Notes: generated by a model not told the origin, from the sequence alone. Numbered from the stretch's first letter, positions 21,866 to 34,101 are shown. The stretch: 64,000 nucleotides of DNA from Solanum dulcamara (GCF_947179165.1 NC_077237.1:61983523-62047522), one strand, 5' to 3'. Program-made: numbers and translations.

Positions 21866-22035
21866 AATGGTAGGTTAGTGAAAGGTCATCCTAAGAGATA
21901 GATCTATTGTATGATCTAAGAAAAGAAAGACAACATCCTAAATGCCTTGTAGCCTCCTATTTATAGATGTGGTGCATAACATACTGATAAACAAGCCTCT
22001 ACTAGACACGGCTTATGGACACTCCAAGGAGGAAC

Positions 22036-22048
22036 TGCTCTGATACTA
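22036..22048 (-). promoter_or_regulatory. Primer-binding site of element C
   Basis: The complement reads TAGTATCAGAGCA, one change from the initiator-Met site TGGTATCAGAGCA, separated by four bases from the LTR end at 22053. Confidence 0.8.
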
Positions 22049-22052
22049 CTTT

Positions 22053-25013
22053 TGTCATGATCCAACCCCATAGACCAAGATAGATGCCCTAACTGGACAC
22101 ATATGTGTACCCCTGCCTCCTACACAAAACCCATCTCCTATTTATACTTAAAATGTACTATCGGTAAGAAAACATACAAGCCGATAAAGCTATTGTAATG
22201 TATAAGGTCGTTCTATAGTACACATATACGCGAGCCAACAAGGGCGACACAACATAGGGAATGCCCCAATACATAAGTCATATCAGCATAACTGTACATA
22301 CATGCATATACGACACATATACATAATAATATACAACTCATATAAAGCTCATATACAACTCATATACACACACAACCCACATATATACAACCCACATCTG
22401 TATCCACAGACCTCTAAGAGTAAGGAGAATAATAACATAAGGCGGGATAGGGTCCCCGCCATACCCGTGAACAAAAGTAATATACACATCAAGGTTTAGT
22501 ACCCAAAATCAGGCTCCAGTATAATGGAGCACTTCTGGATTGATGAGTGGAATACTATGCTGGAGGATCCCCAAACTGTGAACTTGTACCTGCAGGCATG
22601 AAAGCAGCCCCTCGAGAAAGGGGGTCAGTACGACAAATGTATTGAGTGTGTAAAACATAACATAGTATAACTAGAAACATATTTGAAGTGGAGAAGCAGG
22701 GAATCCAGTACATTATAAAAGAAGCCTCTGTACCTGTACTCTATGAATCATAAAAACATGCATGCTCAAATTATATCATATAGCCGCCCCTATCAGGAGT
22801 GCGGTGGATACAACTATAAGATCATCACAACCCAGTGCCATCACCACGTATTATAACACATCATCATATATATATACATACGTATCCCAGCCCTCTAGTG
22901 AGGGACTCGGTGGATAATGCAGTGAATTATGCACGATTACTATTCCTGGCCCGAGAAGCGGTGAAAGAAGCATTACAGTATAGACGAGTAGAGTAGTGAA
23001 TAACTATATGCTATTTAAATCATTATCGGAGACTCGACAGTATATGAAGGCTAAACTAGCATCTGAGAATCAGGGTGGTAATATGTTCAGCTCAAGTGCC
23101 CTCTAAAGGCCATTAGGACTATATTAACTAACAACTCGGGGGCCTTAGATACATGACAAAGTATTTCTAACCGCTTAAGGATTTCAGAGTACATGTAGTC
23201 ATATAGTCTCTCCGATTAGAAACCTATATATTCATTGTCTGTTTTACGTATAGTAAGTTCGAGGAAAGTAGTTCAACTACAGTGAGAGTTCACAATCCAG
23301 AAGATAAAAATAGACATTTAGGAATGGAATTACTTTAGAGATCGTATTACTTTTTACTTACCTCTACGACATGCCAAAAGAAGGAGAAAAAATAGGCTTT
23401 ACATACCTCCTATGTGTTACTTTTTATCCCGTTCGTCTTGTCATCCTTTGAACCTAAGTAAGATAAAAGCAACATGAATATTAAAAACCCTTTTCTATCC
23501 ATCACCTTAGGTTACACATGAGTATTCATAGAACTCATTTCTTCACTTAGCTCCTTGATTAGTTCTTTAACTAGTTAAAGAGTTAAGGGAAATCTAGCAG
23601 CACCTCCCCTATAATATTCCCTATCCAAATTTCCAATTACACTCTTAATAGCTACAGCCAACCAAAAACAATGACCTTCAAGGTATATATATTCCACTCA
23701 TATCAACATTCTACAACACAAACTCCAAACGACTTGCTTGAAACCACGATACCAAAATAGAGTTTCTAGTTTCCATTTTGCAAAATCTTTAATTATATGA
23801 AATGGAGGGTCGGGTTGCTGTAACCAGAAGCACCCATACCTATTTTAAAGAATTTTCCATCACCTCAACACACCACCACACAACCCACTATTCGACTTTA
23901 ATTTAGCTATAACGACTTCAATTTAGATTGTTTCTAATTTCGATCATTGCTACGACTTTATCACACTTCCAGAAACATAAAATATGTGTAAAACACCCTA
24001 TGAAAACACCATAAACATCAAATCAAAATCAAAGAACTTACCTTTCCCGAAATTGGCCAAAACTAGCCGAAACTTGCCTCGGAAACTCTTCTAACGCGAT
24101 TAAAACGTCGTGGCTGCTTGCTGTCCATTTTCTGCTGCTCCAAACCATGATTTTATAATATTAATACCTCCATATCATCTTGGTATACCCTAGATAATTA
24201 ATACACGGAATGAAATTGGGACTTACCTATTTGTTTCTCTCTTAGGCCGTCATTCTTTTCCCTTTAGTTCTAGGGTTCTTGATCTTTTTTTGGCTGATGT
24301 TTTGAACATGGAAATGAATTATGAGTCATATATTCTATATATATGTATGATGCCTAGGTGGGTGAAATGTGTCATCCCCTAAGGGTGACACGTGTCCAGC
24401 CCCTATTGGGCCAACACATACATGCTGCCAATTAGGGATTGTCACGTGGCAGTGGGGTCCACCCCACCCCCACCCCCAAGAAGAAAGGTGAGTCACCTTC
24501 TTTCTTGAGGTGATTCCACATTTCATCTTCTCCTTGGTGCCATGTGTTATCCTCTCCTCTTTCTCATAGGTTTGTAATCTCATTCGTAATCTCGTCTCAC
24601 TTTAAGAGCCTATGAAATCCTTGCTAACTTGGTATGTGCTCAAGTAACTCACGTATATAATACTTCTAAATTAGTAGTTTACGTACATAATTCGAGTCCT
24701 ACGACCCATCACTTGGCCTCCAACTCTTTCTGGATTCTTATAACTCTATTTCCAACCTTCTCTACTATGAGGTGTCACATTCTCCCCTCCTTAGAGTTGT
24801 TTGATAGCATTTTGGATTGTCCGGATCATATGATAACTTCTGAGTAACTTAGGAGATATTTCGAGCCTAAGAGTGTGGGGTATAACAACTCACATCTCTT
24901 TTAGAGCACCTTCTAAGAGGCTTAAGCACTCAAGAAGCTTAAGAACCTCTCAACAAGCTTAAGAACCTTCTAAGGTACGAAAGTCTCAAGGTACAATAGT
25001 ACGGGGTATAATA
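22053..25013 (-). repeat. 5' LTR of element C
   Basis: About 2.96 kb. On the minus strand it starts TATTATACCCCGTACTATTG (25013) and ends GGTTGGATCATGACA (22053). The layout follows element A: AAGTAGGTG-like inverted repeat (24478-24510, AAGAAAGGTG variant), TGACACGTGT box (24388-24397) and TATA (about 24334-24346), donor AGGTAAGT (24221-24228), one or two degenerate GAGTCCC units (22890-22925). A second TGTTATACCCC at 24887 lies inside and is probably not the terminus. Confidence 0.8.
24334..24397 (-). promoter_or_regulatory. Putative LTR promoter of C: G-box plus TATA
   Basis: On the minus strand GGACACGTGTCACCCTTAGG is followed about 40-50 bases on by an ATATATATAGAATA TATA-like run. It keeps the order and spacing of the modules in A's LTRs although the rest of the LTR has diverged. 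Confidence 0.5.
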
Positions 25014-26640
25014 GAATTGTTGAAGGATTATGAGATATTATGTTATACCATCTGAGAAAGGCAAATGTGGTTGCCAATGCTCGTAGTCGATTGTCCATGA
25101 ACAATATTGCCCATATTAAGGATGAGAGGAAAGAGTTAATTTAGGATGTTCATAGATTAGCCCATTTGGGTGTTCGATTGGTTGACTGAAGATGATGGAG
25201 TGATTGCTCAAAATGGTTCTAAATCATCTCTTGTGGGGGATGTTAAGGAAAAACAAGACAGTGATCCTACTTTGGTTGAATTAAATAAGACGATTGCTAA
25301 AAAATCCATTGAGGCTCTCTCTTAAGGGAGAGAGGGTGTTTTGAGATACTAAGGCTAATTATTTGGTACCAATGTTGTGGCCTGAGAGATATGAAATTTT
25401 TTGAGGCTTATAATTCATGGTATTTTATTCGTCTGGGCTCCACAAAGATGTATCAAGATTTAAGGGAAGTGTGTTGGTGGAATGGCATAAAAAAGGATAT
25501 TGCAAAATTTGTGGCAAAGTTTCCAAATTGTCAACAAGAGAAATTTGATCATAAAAAACTGGGAGGTTTGGCTCAAGATATTGAGATTTCTACTTGGAAA
25601 TGGGAAGCCCTAAATATGTACTTGATTACTGGTTTGACTCATACTCATAGGAAAGATGAATCTATTTGTGTGATTATGGACCAAATGACTAAGTCCGCTC
25701 ATGTTCTTCTTGTTAAGACTTATTATACAACTAAGGATTATGCTAGATTCTATATCTGAGAGTTGGTTAAGCTTTATGGTGTTCCATTGTCTATCATTTC
25801 ATATCGAGGTAATCAGTTCGCATTCGAGTTTTAAAGATCTTTAGAAAAGGGTCTTGCTACTCAACTAAAGCTTAGTACAACTTTTCACCCTCAGACAGAT
25901 GGTCAGGCTGAGCGTACCATTTAGACTCTAAAGGACATTTTGAGAGCATGTTCATTGATTTTATTGGAAATTGGGATGATCATTTTCCATTGATAAAGTT
26001 TGCCTATAATAACAACTATCACTCTAGCATTGAGATGGCTCTTTTTGAGGATTTATAAGGTAGGAGGTCTAGATCTCTTATCAGTTGGTTCAAGGTTTGT
26101 GAGGTTGATTTAATAGGAAAAGCGTTAGTATTTGAGGCTATCGAGAAGGTTAGATTTATTAGAGAAAGATTGAAGACAACCCAAAGCCGATAAAATTCCG
26201 ATTTGGATGTGATGAGAAGAGAGCTTAAATTTGAGGTTAACAATTGCGTTTACTTGAAAATTTCACCCATTAAGGGTATGATGCTTTTTGGTAATAAGGG
26301 AAGCTATGTCTCTTCTATGTTGTCCCATATCAAAGTTTGAGGCGGACTGGTAATATGGCCTATGAGTCGGATTTGCCTTCATATTTGGCATCAGTGCATC
26401 TAGTGTTTTATGTGTCCTTGTAGAGGAAGTTTGCTTGTGATCCTGGGACTATTGTACCATTGGACAACATTGAGGTTAAAAAACTTTCACATGAAGATCT
26501 TCTGGTCGAGATCTTGGACCTCTAAGTTAGCAAGTTGATTAACAAGAAAATAGCTTCAGGTAAAGTATTATGGAGGAACCAAGAGGTTAAGGGCGCTACA
26601 TGGGAAGCTGAAGCCAAAATGATATCCTGATATCCTCATC
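25014..26640 (+). pseudogene. RNase H end, integrase and chromodomain (element D)
   Basis: The longest open piece (25391-25759) reads STKMYQDLREV, WWNGIKKDIAKFV, NCQQEKFDHKK (first knuckle Cys lost), then TWKWEALNMYLITGL. There the first catalytic Asp of the DDE triad is Tyr. It closes at I-stop-ELVK. Downstream come SYRGNQFAF (second Asp region, Asp to Tyr), TFHPQTDGQAERTI (Glu kept) and a C-terminal region related to KISPIKGMM..FG and ASGKVLWRNQ, a decayed chromodomain. Multiple stops make it inactive. Confidence 0.8.
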
Positions 26641-26907
26641 TCATTCCATCCATGTATAGTTGAGGTATTCAATTCCTTCATGATCCATTCATCCCAAATC
26701 ATGTGTCTTAGTCATTCTCATGGTTTCATATGCATTCAGATTCATGAAACAAGTTTTAAAGTCATATTTTAGTTTGAGATTGAAAATTTCATGTTTTATA
26801 CATTTTTGAGATATTTTTTATTCATATAAGGCTGCTATTTTTCTTTCCTATGTAATTTATGCAAGCTTAAGTCCCATTCAACTAAAAAGTTTCCAAGTAG
26901 GAGATAT
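25014..26907 (+). mobile_element. Element D: interior fragment of a chromovirus (end of RNase H to PPT)
   Basis: It starts mid-gene at GAATTGTTGAAGGATTATGAG, directly against the outer end of C's LTR, and runs to the purine-rich GTAGGAGATAT before the LTR at 26908. It matches element E from about 32226 to 34101. The upstream part (LTR, gag, protease, RT) is missing. C probably inserted here and a later deletion removed the other side. Confidence 0.75.
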
Positions 26908-29093
26908 TGTATGACCCCATAAGTTGAAAGGTCAAAAATGAGGTTTAAAGGATGAATCCCAGAAATCTCATCTTATTGGCACTAGGTGATAATAACGAAG
27001 GCCATTATAGGTCATACTCCTCACCACAACTCATGGTAAGATGTGGTGATGAAGACTCTAAGTCTCTGATGTTTAGAATTGGTGTCCACAATAGGTACTA
27101 TGATGCATGGTGAGCACCACGACCCTTAGTGCTCTCCGTAGTGGCCCCTCCTTTAGGCCCTGAGTTTATATTCACTATGCCCCCACCACCACGGGTCGTA
27201 CTGCCCTTCAAGGACCGTGGTGAGTCTCATGAAGGGAAACCCTTTCTAAAACAAGTTCCAAAAGTTAAGTCCCTCACCACGAGGAGGACAACGGCCCGTA
27301 TTGGCCATCACAGGCCATGGTGGTGATTAATTTAGGTCCCACATTAAATTCTATGATGGGGATATTTTGGTCATTCTCTATATTTTATTAGTAGATGTGG
27401 ACAGTTTTTGGGACAAGATTCTTACTTATTAACTACCCTAAGTCCCCTTAACCCTCTCATTCTCACCATAACTCCCAAATCAAAAAATCATCTCTCCGAA
27501 ATTCCCTCTCAAGAGTCATCTTCTTCATCAAGAAAATTCAAAGGATTTCTTCAAGTTCAAACTTCAATTCACTTAAATGTAGGACTCCTAAAGGTCAAGG
27601 TATGTGGAAGTTCATCTATGAGTACCATTAACCCATGGAATCCCAAGTTTTCTCTCCAATTTCTTTATGAAATCTTCAAGCAAAAATTCTAATTTCATAA
27701 TTTGCATTGGTATTTTTAATTATGATATATTTCAATGCTATTAGCCGAGTTATGCATAATTCATATCATATTGCATGATTTTAAGATAAATTTCAATGAT
27801 TCAGGCTATATGCTAGTTTCCAAGTATGATTATGAATTATGAGCCCGATTTTCTAGTTATATTTAGTGAAAGCTGTATGAATGACTTTCAAGGTTTATGA
27901 ATTATTTATGAAAGGTTTTGAATGATGATTCTATGATGTTTCGAGCAAGCTAATGATAGGGTGACTTAAGGCCCTAAAGATGTTTTATTAAAAAGGATCT
28001 GTACTGATGAAAGGCATACACCCACATTGCAAGAACCAATCAAGTTAACGAGCTATACTCATGATTTTTCTATGATGATGGTAGATGCGCTATCTTATAT
28101 TATATTTATAAAGATGGATTGATATTATTATTATCTTTCCTTATGATGTTATTGACTATGTTTTCATGAAAGTTTTGTTTAGGTAATGACTAAGAACCAA
28201 GAGGACTTTAAGGTGGTTTTTGGTCAGTTATGCCACTATAGCTACCCAAGGGTATCCTAGTAGCAACCTTTAGTCCTAAACTACGTTGCCTGCATAGATT
28301 CAAAGATTCCAATATGGTAAAGCTAGTGGATCCACATAGCAAAGTTAAAAGAGTTCATTAATGGAGTATGCCCTGGCATGGTAGTTTTCCCCATCATGAT
28401 GTGGGAGTCATCGAATTCCATGTATTAGCTCATATTAGCTTATATGTCAGTTAAAGGTTGTATCACACACTATTTAAGTTAAAGTTACGAGTTCTTAAAA
28501 TGATTATGATATTTTTGATGAATTGACCAATGAGATAAATGTTTCAATATTTTCATGACTTTATTCATGTTTTAAAGATATTGGTCTTGCATATCATGAT
28601 TCATATGGATTATATCCTATGTTTATTGTTCATGCATCTTCTCATATACTTAGTTCATTCCATGTACTAACACATACTTTTTGCCTACATTATATCATAA
28701 TGTAGGGTCCGACGATCACATTCATCCTCCTTCTGCTCGTGGCTATTGCTTGATATTACCTTAGTGTTGGTGCATCCTCACAGTTCAAGGATATGACATT
28801 CTACTTGCTTATGAGTCTATTACTTTTTTTTATCTTTTATTTTGGGTGAGCTGGGATATTATCTTATGCCCCAATCTAGTAGTAGAAGTATGTTAGACAG
28901 TAAGAGTCTATGTTATTGCTTTCTCATTTTTAGACTTATGCTTTTATTGAGACATTGCTTTTGTATCTTTTATCATGCTTATTTACTTTATTTACCTTAT
29001 GTATTCTTATGAATGATATGCTAAGAGGCTTGGTTGGGGTCCACTGGATTTTAATCATCGTATCATGGCTAGGTCCTAGTTCAGGTCGTGATA
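26908..29093 (+). repeat. LTR shared by D (3') and E (5')
   Basis: 2186 bp, starting TGTATGACCCCATAAGTTG and ending TTCAGGTCGTGATA. Element D's PPT-like tract lies on its left and element E's primer site on its right, so one LTR serves both. The first 450 bp contain several short CCACGG/CCGTGG words (for example 27188-27222). The second LTR of the array begins at 34102. Confidence 0.85.
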
Positions 29094-29096
29094 AAC

Positions 29097-29110
29097 TTGG
29101 TATTAGAGCA
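29097..29110 (+). promoter_or_regulatory. Primer-binding site of element E
   Basis: TTGGTATTAGAGCA lies three bases after the LTR end and has one change from the initiator-Met site. Confidence 0.85.
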
Positions 29111-29310
29111 CAAGGTTCAAGTGTTCTAGGGAGTCTAACATGCTACATATAATAGAGTATTGTTCAATAGTGTGAAGTGCACCACATCTATGTATAGGAA
29201 GCTATAAGGCATCTTGGGAAACACTTAGCTTTTTCATGATCTCATCGTGCTATAGAGGTTAACTTTAATACTTCCTCCTTTAACACTTTCTCTTTGCGAT
29301 TACAGAATCA

Positions 29311-30340
29311 TGCCTCTTGATGATACCCTATTCGAAGGAATGTTAAGGGAGAGGAGAAATAGGATCCAAATGACCCATTGAATGAACAAGTGACTAATAT
29401 AGAGTTTTGAGGTGCTTTTCAAATGCTAGCCCAAGTTGGGACTACTCAAGTGAACCGAGGAGAAGTAGCTCCTCCAAATGTGTCTACAATGTCTTCAAGG
29501 GATAGAGGCTTCACAAAGATGAACCCCTTCCCCCTCCCCCCTCGAGTTTCATGGGTCAAAGGTTGATGAGGATCCCCAAGGCTTTGTTGATGAATTATAT
29601 AAGATTGTGGATATTAGAAAGTATCTTCAAAGTAGAAGGAAGATTTGGTGGCCTACCAACTCAAAGTTGTCGCTCAAGTATGGTACAACCAATGAAAATC
29701 TGAAAGGGTTGAAGAGGGTCCCATAGGTTGGGAAAATTTCAAATTTGCATTTCTTAACCACTTCTTCCCACTTGAGTTGGGGAGGCAAAGGTGTTGGATT
29801 TTATCAACCTTAAGCAAGGAAATATGAGTGTGACGGAATATTCCCTCAAGTTCACAAATATTTCCAAATATGATCCTTCCATGGTAACTGACTCTCGTGC
29901 CTAAATGAGTAAGTTTATTTTAGTTGTATTGGACTTGGTGATGAAAGAATGCCGAACCTCTGTGCTCATCAAGGACATTGATATTTCTAGGCTCATGACT
30001 TATACTGAGAAAATTAAAGGTGAGAAACTTAAGGAAATTAAACTAAGGAAGTCCAAGAGCACTCAAACTGATAGTGGAAACTTTTTGCATGATAAGTCCA
30101 AAAATTATAGCCGTCCTCAATTTTGTCAAAAGTATTCTGTCTAAGTTTCATCTAACACACTGGCTCCAAAATTTGAGTAATACAAGATGCCTAATCCTAA
30201 GGCACAAGGAGCAGCTCCGGATAGTCATGTAATTCCTCCATGCAAAGAGTGTGGGAAAACAATAGGGGAGTTTGGTTAGATAGCTTTGTTATTTGCTACA
30301 AGTGTGGGAAGCCATGTCATCATGTAAAGGAATATAGGAG
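29311..30340 (+). pseudogene. gag: gag with zinc-knuckle remnants (element E)
   Basis: The frame opens at about 29311 (MPLDDTLF). Broken pieces give LEFHGSKVDEDPQGFVDELY (29545-29604) and, in 29905-30144, MSKFILVVLDLVMKECRTS and DIDISRLMTYTEKIKGEKLK. These match the Solanaceae-type gag also seen intact in H (60001-60110). At the end, CKECGKTIGEFG (30242) and CYKCGKPCHHVKEY (30294-30335) are two knuckles; the second follows CX2CX4HX4C with the last Cys changed to Tyr. Confidence 0.8.
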
Positions 30341-30479
30341 TGGGGCTAGACGCAGGCTTAGAATCGGGCTACCTATCATTCGTATCACCATGCTACTACT
30401 TTGGGTGGCCATGAGTGCCAAAATAGATTTTATGCCCTTCAAACTCATCAAGAGTTAGAGGATTCCCTCGATATTATGA

Positions 30480-30840
30480 CTGGTATGTTGAAAGTTTTTG
30501 ACTTCGATCTTTATGCATTTTTAGATCTGGGTGCTACTCTATAATTTGTTACTTTTTATATTGCTATGAGATTCATTGCTAGTCCCGAAATCTTCTAAAG
30601 GCTTTTTCGGTCAATACTCATGTTGGAGATTCAGTAATGGCTAAGATAGTCTATAAAAATTCCCTGGTTTTAGTTTTTTATAAAATTACCTCAGTTGATC
30701 TTGTAGAACTTGATATGAACGATTTCCATGTTATACTCGGTATGAATTTTCTTCATGCATGCTATACTTCTATATGTTGTAGAACCTATGTGGTTAAGTT
30801 TTAGTTTTCTAATGAGCTAGTCCTAGAATGGAGAGGTAGT
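30480..30840 (+). pseudogene. Aspartic protease remnant (element E)
   Basis: The active-site loop appears as FLDLGATL (near 30520), with Leu in place of Ser/Thr/Pro. It is followed by THVGDSVMAKIVYKN and ELDMNDFHVILGMNFLHA, the ILGMDWL region. A stop directly follows the active site, and frames change twice. Element H has lost this whole domain. Confidence 0.72.
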
Positions 30841-30939
30841 AATTCTGTGTTTAAGGGTAAACTCATCTCATGCCTTAAAGCTCGGAAAATGATTTCCAAA
30901 GGTTGCATCTATCATTTAGTCTAGGTTAGAGATACTAAT

Positions 30940-31900
30940 TGTGAAAGTCCTACTCTTGAGTCAATTCCAGTTGTTAATAAGTGTTCTAAAATTTGCCCCA
31001 ATGATCTCCTAGGTATTACTCCCGAGAGGGAAATAGAATTTAGTATCAATCTTTTTTCCAATACTTAGCCTATCTTTACTCCTCCCTACAGAATGGCCCC
31101 TATAGAATTGAAAGAGTTAAAGGATCGGTTGAAGATTTTGTTGGATAAGGGTTTTATTAAACCGAGTATCTCTCTATGGGGTACTCTAATTTTCTTTCTT
31201 AGAAATAAAGATGGTTCTCTTCGAATGTGTATTGACTATCGGCAATTGAACAAGGTCACAATTAACAATAAGTATCCCATTCAAAGGATTTATGACTTGT
31301 TTGATCAACTTTAATTATCAAGCCATTTTTCAAAGATTGATCTTCAACCGGGTTATCATCAATTCTGAGAAAGGGAATGTGACACTCCGAAGACGACTTT
31401 TAGAACTCGGTATGGTCACTTTAAATTCTTGGTTCTATCTTTTGGACTAACGAATGCCCCTATATTCTTTATGGATTTGATGAACTGGGTGTTCAAGCAA
31501 TGGTTGAATATGTTTGTTATTGTGTTCATCGATGATATTTCAATTTACTCTCTGAGTAAAGAAGAGCATTCCAATCACTCAAGGATTGTGTTTCAAATTC
31601 TCAAGGACCGTTAATTATCTGCAAAGTTTAGTAAATGTAAATTATTTTTAAGGTCAGTTTCCTTTCTTTGTCACATTGTCTCTCATAAAGGAATTATGGT
31701 TGATCCAAAGAAGACTGGGGAGGTTAAGAATTGTCCTAGATCATTGTCTCCTTTGGATATTCATAGTTTCTTGAGCTTAGTCGGTTATTATTGAAAATTT
31801 GTGGAAGGTTTCTCTTTCATTGCATTGACCTTGACTACTTTGACTCAAAAGAAGGTGAAATTCCAATGGTCCGAGGTGTGTGAGACGAGCTTTCAAGAGT
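30940..31900 (+). pseudogene. Reverse transcriptase (element E)
   Basis: It starts with DLLGITPEREIEFSINL, then open 31093-31314 with [20 protein letters not shown] and [20 protein letters not shown] stop at 31314 precedes SKIDLQPGYHQF. The 31429-31614 stretch has [19 protein letters not shown] and [12 protein letters not shown], with the catalytic FIDD codons at 31525-31536. The RT connection (SFLSLVGYY) has a stop. The motifs are conserved, but at least four stops interrupt the frame. Confidence 0.85.
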
Positions 31901-32560
31901 TAAAGAATAGGCTTACCTCTGCTCCAGTATTGACCTTTTTGGAAGGTTCTGATGGCTTTTTTTTAATATTGTGATTCTTCATGAGTTGGTCTTTATTGTG
32001 ATTTAATGCAAAATGGTAATGTCATAACCTATGCTTCTAGGTAACTCAAGGTGCATGAGAAGAACTACCTAACCTAAAACTTGGAGTTAGCGACAGTAGT
32101 ATTTGCTTTGAAGTTCTGGAGGAAGTACTTGTATGGTGTCCATTTGGATGTTTTCACTGATCACAAGAGTTTGCAATATGTCTTCACTCAAAAGGACTTG
32201 AACCTTTAATAAAATAGATGGCTTGAATTATTGAATGATTACGATAAGTGTGCTATACCATCCAGGAAAGGCAAATGTTATTACCAATGCTCTTAGTAGA
32301 TTGTCCATGAATAGCATTTCCCATATTAAGGATGAGAAGAAAGAGTTGGTTCAGGATGTTCATTGATTAGACTATTTAGTTGTTCAATTTACCGATTTCA
32401 AGGATGGTGGGGTGATTATTCAAAATAGTTCTGAATCATCGCTTGTGGTGGATGTTAAGGAAAAATAAGAAATTGATCCCACTTTGGTTGAATTAAAGAA
32501 GGAGGTTGCCAAAAATTTCATTGAACCTTTCTCCCAACAGCGATATGGCATTTTGAGATA
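31901..32560 (+). pseudogene. RNase H and tether (element E)
   Basis: Readable pieces: SAPVLTFLEGSDGFF, then [32 protein letters not shown] and [18 protein letters not shown]. Frameshifts disrupt the first catalytic Asp region (CDAS in H; lost here). The tether after ALSRLSMN contains several stops. Confidence 0.72.
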
Positions 32561-33560
32561 CCAAAGTTGATTATGTGTTCCAATATTGATGTCTTGAGAA
32601 ATATGATATTATCTAAGGCTCAGAATTTATGGTATTCTATTCATCCAGGCTCCACAAAGATGTATCGAGATTTGAGGGAAGTGTATTGGTGGAATGGCAT
32701 AAAAAATGATATTACGGAATTTGTGGCTGTGTCCAAATTATTAACAAGTGAAAGTTGAGCATTAAGACATTGAGATTCGTACTTGGAAGTGGGAAGCCCT
32801 AAATATGTACTTCATTACTGGTTTGCATTGTACTCGTAGGCAATATGACTCTATTTGGGTGATGGTTGACCAAATGACTAAGTCGTGTCATTTTCTTCTT
32901 ATTAAGACTTCTTATATAGCCAAGGATTATGTTATATTATATATCTGAGAGTTGGTTAAGATTCATAGTTTTCCATTGTCTTTCATTTGGGATAGAGGTA
33001 CTCAGTTCACATCCCAATTTTGGAGATCTTTACAAAAAGGTTTTGGTACTCAAGTGAAGCTTAGTACAACTTTGCACCCTCACATAGATGGTCAGGCAGA
33101 GCATACCATTCAAACTCTATAGGACATATTAGGAGGATGTGTCATTGATTTTAAAGGAAATTGGGATTATCATTTGCCATAGACAGAGTTTGCCTATAAT
33201 AATAGTTATCACTCTAGCATTGTGATGACTGATTTGGAAGCTATGTATGGTAGGAGGTCTATATCTCCTATCCGTTTGTTTGAGGTTTGTGAGTTTGCTT
33301 TGATAGGACCAGAGTTGGTATTTGAGGCTATGGAAAAGGTTAGACTTACTAGAGAAAGATTAAAGACAAACCAAATCCAACAAAATTTCTATTCAGATGT
33401 GAGGAGAAGAGAGCTTTAATTTGAGGTTAATGATTAGATTTACTTGAAAATTTCACCTATGAAGGGTGTGATACATTTTGGTAAGAAGGGAAAGCTAACT
33501 TCCCACTATATTGACCCATATAAAATTTTGAGGATGATTGATAAGGTGGCTTATGAGTTG
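32561..33560 (+). pseudogene. Integrase zinc-binding and catalytic domains (element E)
   Basis: The 32567-32758 stretch has YSIHPGSTKMYRDL and YWWNGIKNDITEFVA, then a small deletion removes the CxxC pair. The core follows: WKWEALNMYFITGL (first catalytic Asp replaced by Tyr, as in D), DQMTKSCHF, I-stop-ELVK (the same stop as in D), WDRGTQFTSQFW (second Asp kept) and DGQAEHTIQTL (Glu kept). The 33222-33419 stretch has YGRRSISPIRLFEV and RLTRERLK. Confidence 0.82.
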
Positions 33561-33860
33561 GATTTGCCTTTAGATTAGGTATCGGTGCATCCGGTATTTC
33601 ATGTGTCCTTGATGAGGAAGTTTGTTGGTGATCCTAGCTCTATTGTACTATTGAACAACAGTGAGGTGAAAAAAAATCTTTCATATGAGGAGGTGCTGGT
33701 TGAGATCTTGGACCAAAAAGTTAGAAAGTTGAGAAACAAGGAAATAGCTTCAGTTAATTTGTTATGGAGGACCTAAGAGGTTGATGGTGCTACATGGGAA
33801 GCTGAAGCCGAAATGATGTCCCAATATCCTCATCTTTTTCCTTTCGTGCCTAGTTGAGGT
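33560..33860 (+). pseudogene. Integrase C-terminal domain and chromodomain (element E)
   Basis: Readable as VAYELDLPLD, then open 33585-33776 with HPVFHVSLMRKFVGDPSSIV, LSYEEVLVEILDQKVRKLRN and KEIASVNLLWRT, then VDGATWEAEAEMMSQYPHLF. This is the chromodomain pattern of Tekay-type chromoviruses, thought to steer insertion towards heterochromatin. One stop separates the final helix. Confidence 0.82.
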
Positions 33861-34101
33861 ATTTAGTTCCTTCACAATCCATTCATCCCAAATCATGTAT
33901 CTTAGTCATTCTCATGGTTTTATATGCATTCATATTCATGAAGCGAGTTTCAAAGTCATATTTTAGGTTGAGATTGAAAATTTCATATTTTATGCATTTT
34001 TAAGATATTTTGCATTCATGTTGGGCTACTATATTTCTTTCATATTCTATTTATGATGGATTCAGTCCCATTCGAGGATGAATGTTCCCAAGGAGAGATA
34101 T

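Larger units (their letters stand above)
17986..25013 (-). mobile_element. Element C: degenerate Tekay/Del-type chromovirus, 3' end lost
   Basis: Read on the minus strand this is a 5' LTR (25013 down to 22053), primer site, gag, protease, RT, RNase H and a partial integrase; the 3' LTR is absent. The LTR end GGATCATGACA and start TATTATACCCCGTAC match element A, so C is the coding counterpart of the A/F long-LTR family. The integrase core is deleted, and the sequence just before 17985 is a purine-rich AAAGGGGGGAG abutting the unclassified insert. Several stops and at least one RT frameshift make it inactive. Confidence 0.8.
29094..34101 (+). mobile_element. Element E: interior of a complete but decayed chromovirus
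   Basis: The order is primer site, gag, protease, RT, RNase H, integrase with chromodomain, PPT, all on the + strand with the usual Ty3/Gypsy order and a length of 5.0 kb. It is flanked by the LTR 26908-29093 and the split LTR 34102-34668 plus 55752-57276. Stops or frame changes occur in every domain. Confidence 0.88.

Noticed and set aside
24877..24887. TGTTATACCCC (minus) taken as the start of C's LTR
   Set aside because: A better family start, TATTATACCCCGTACTATTG, lies at 25013 and is followed directly by D's RNase H, so 24887 is internal.
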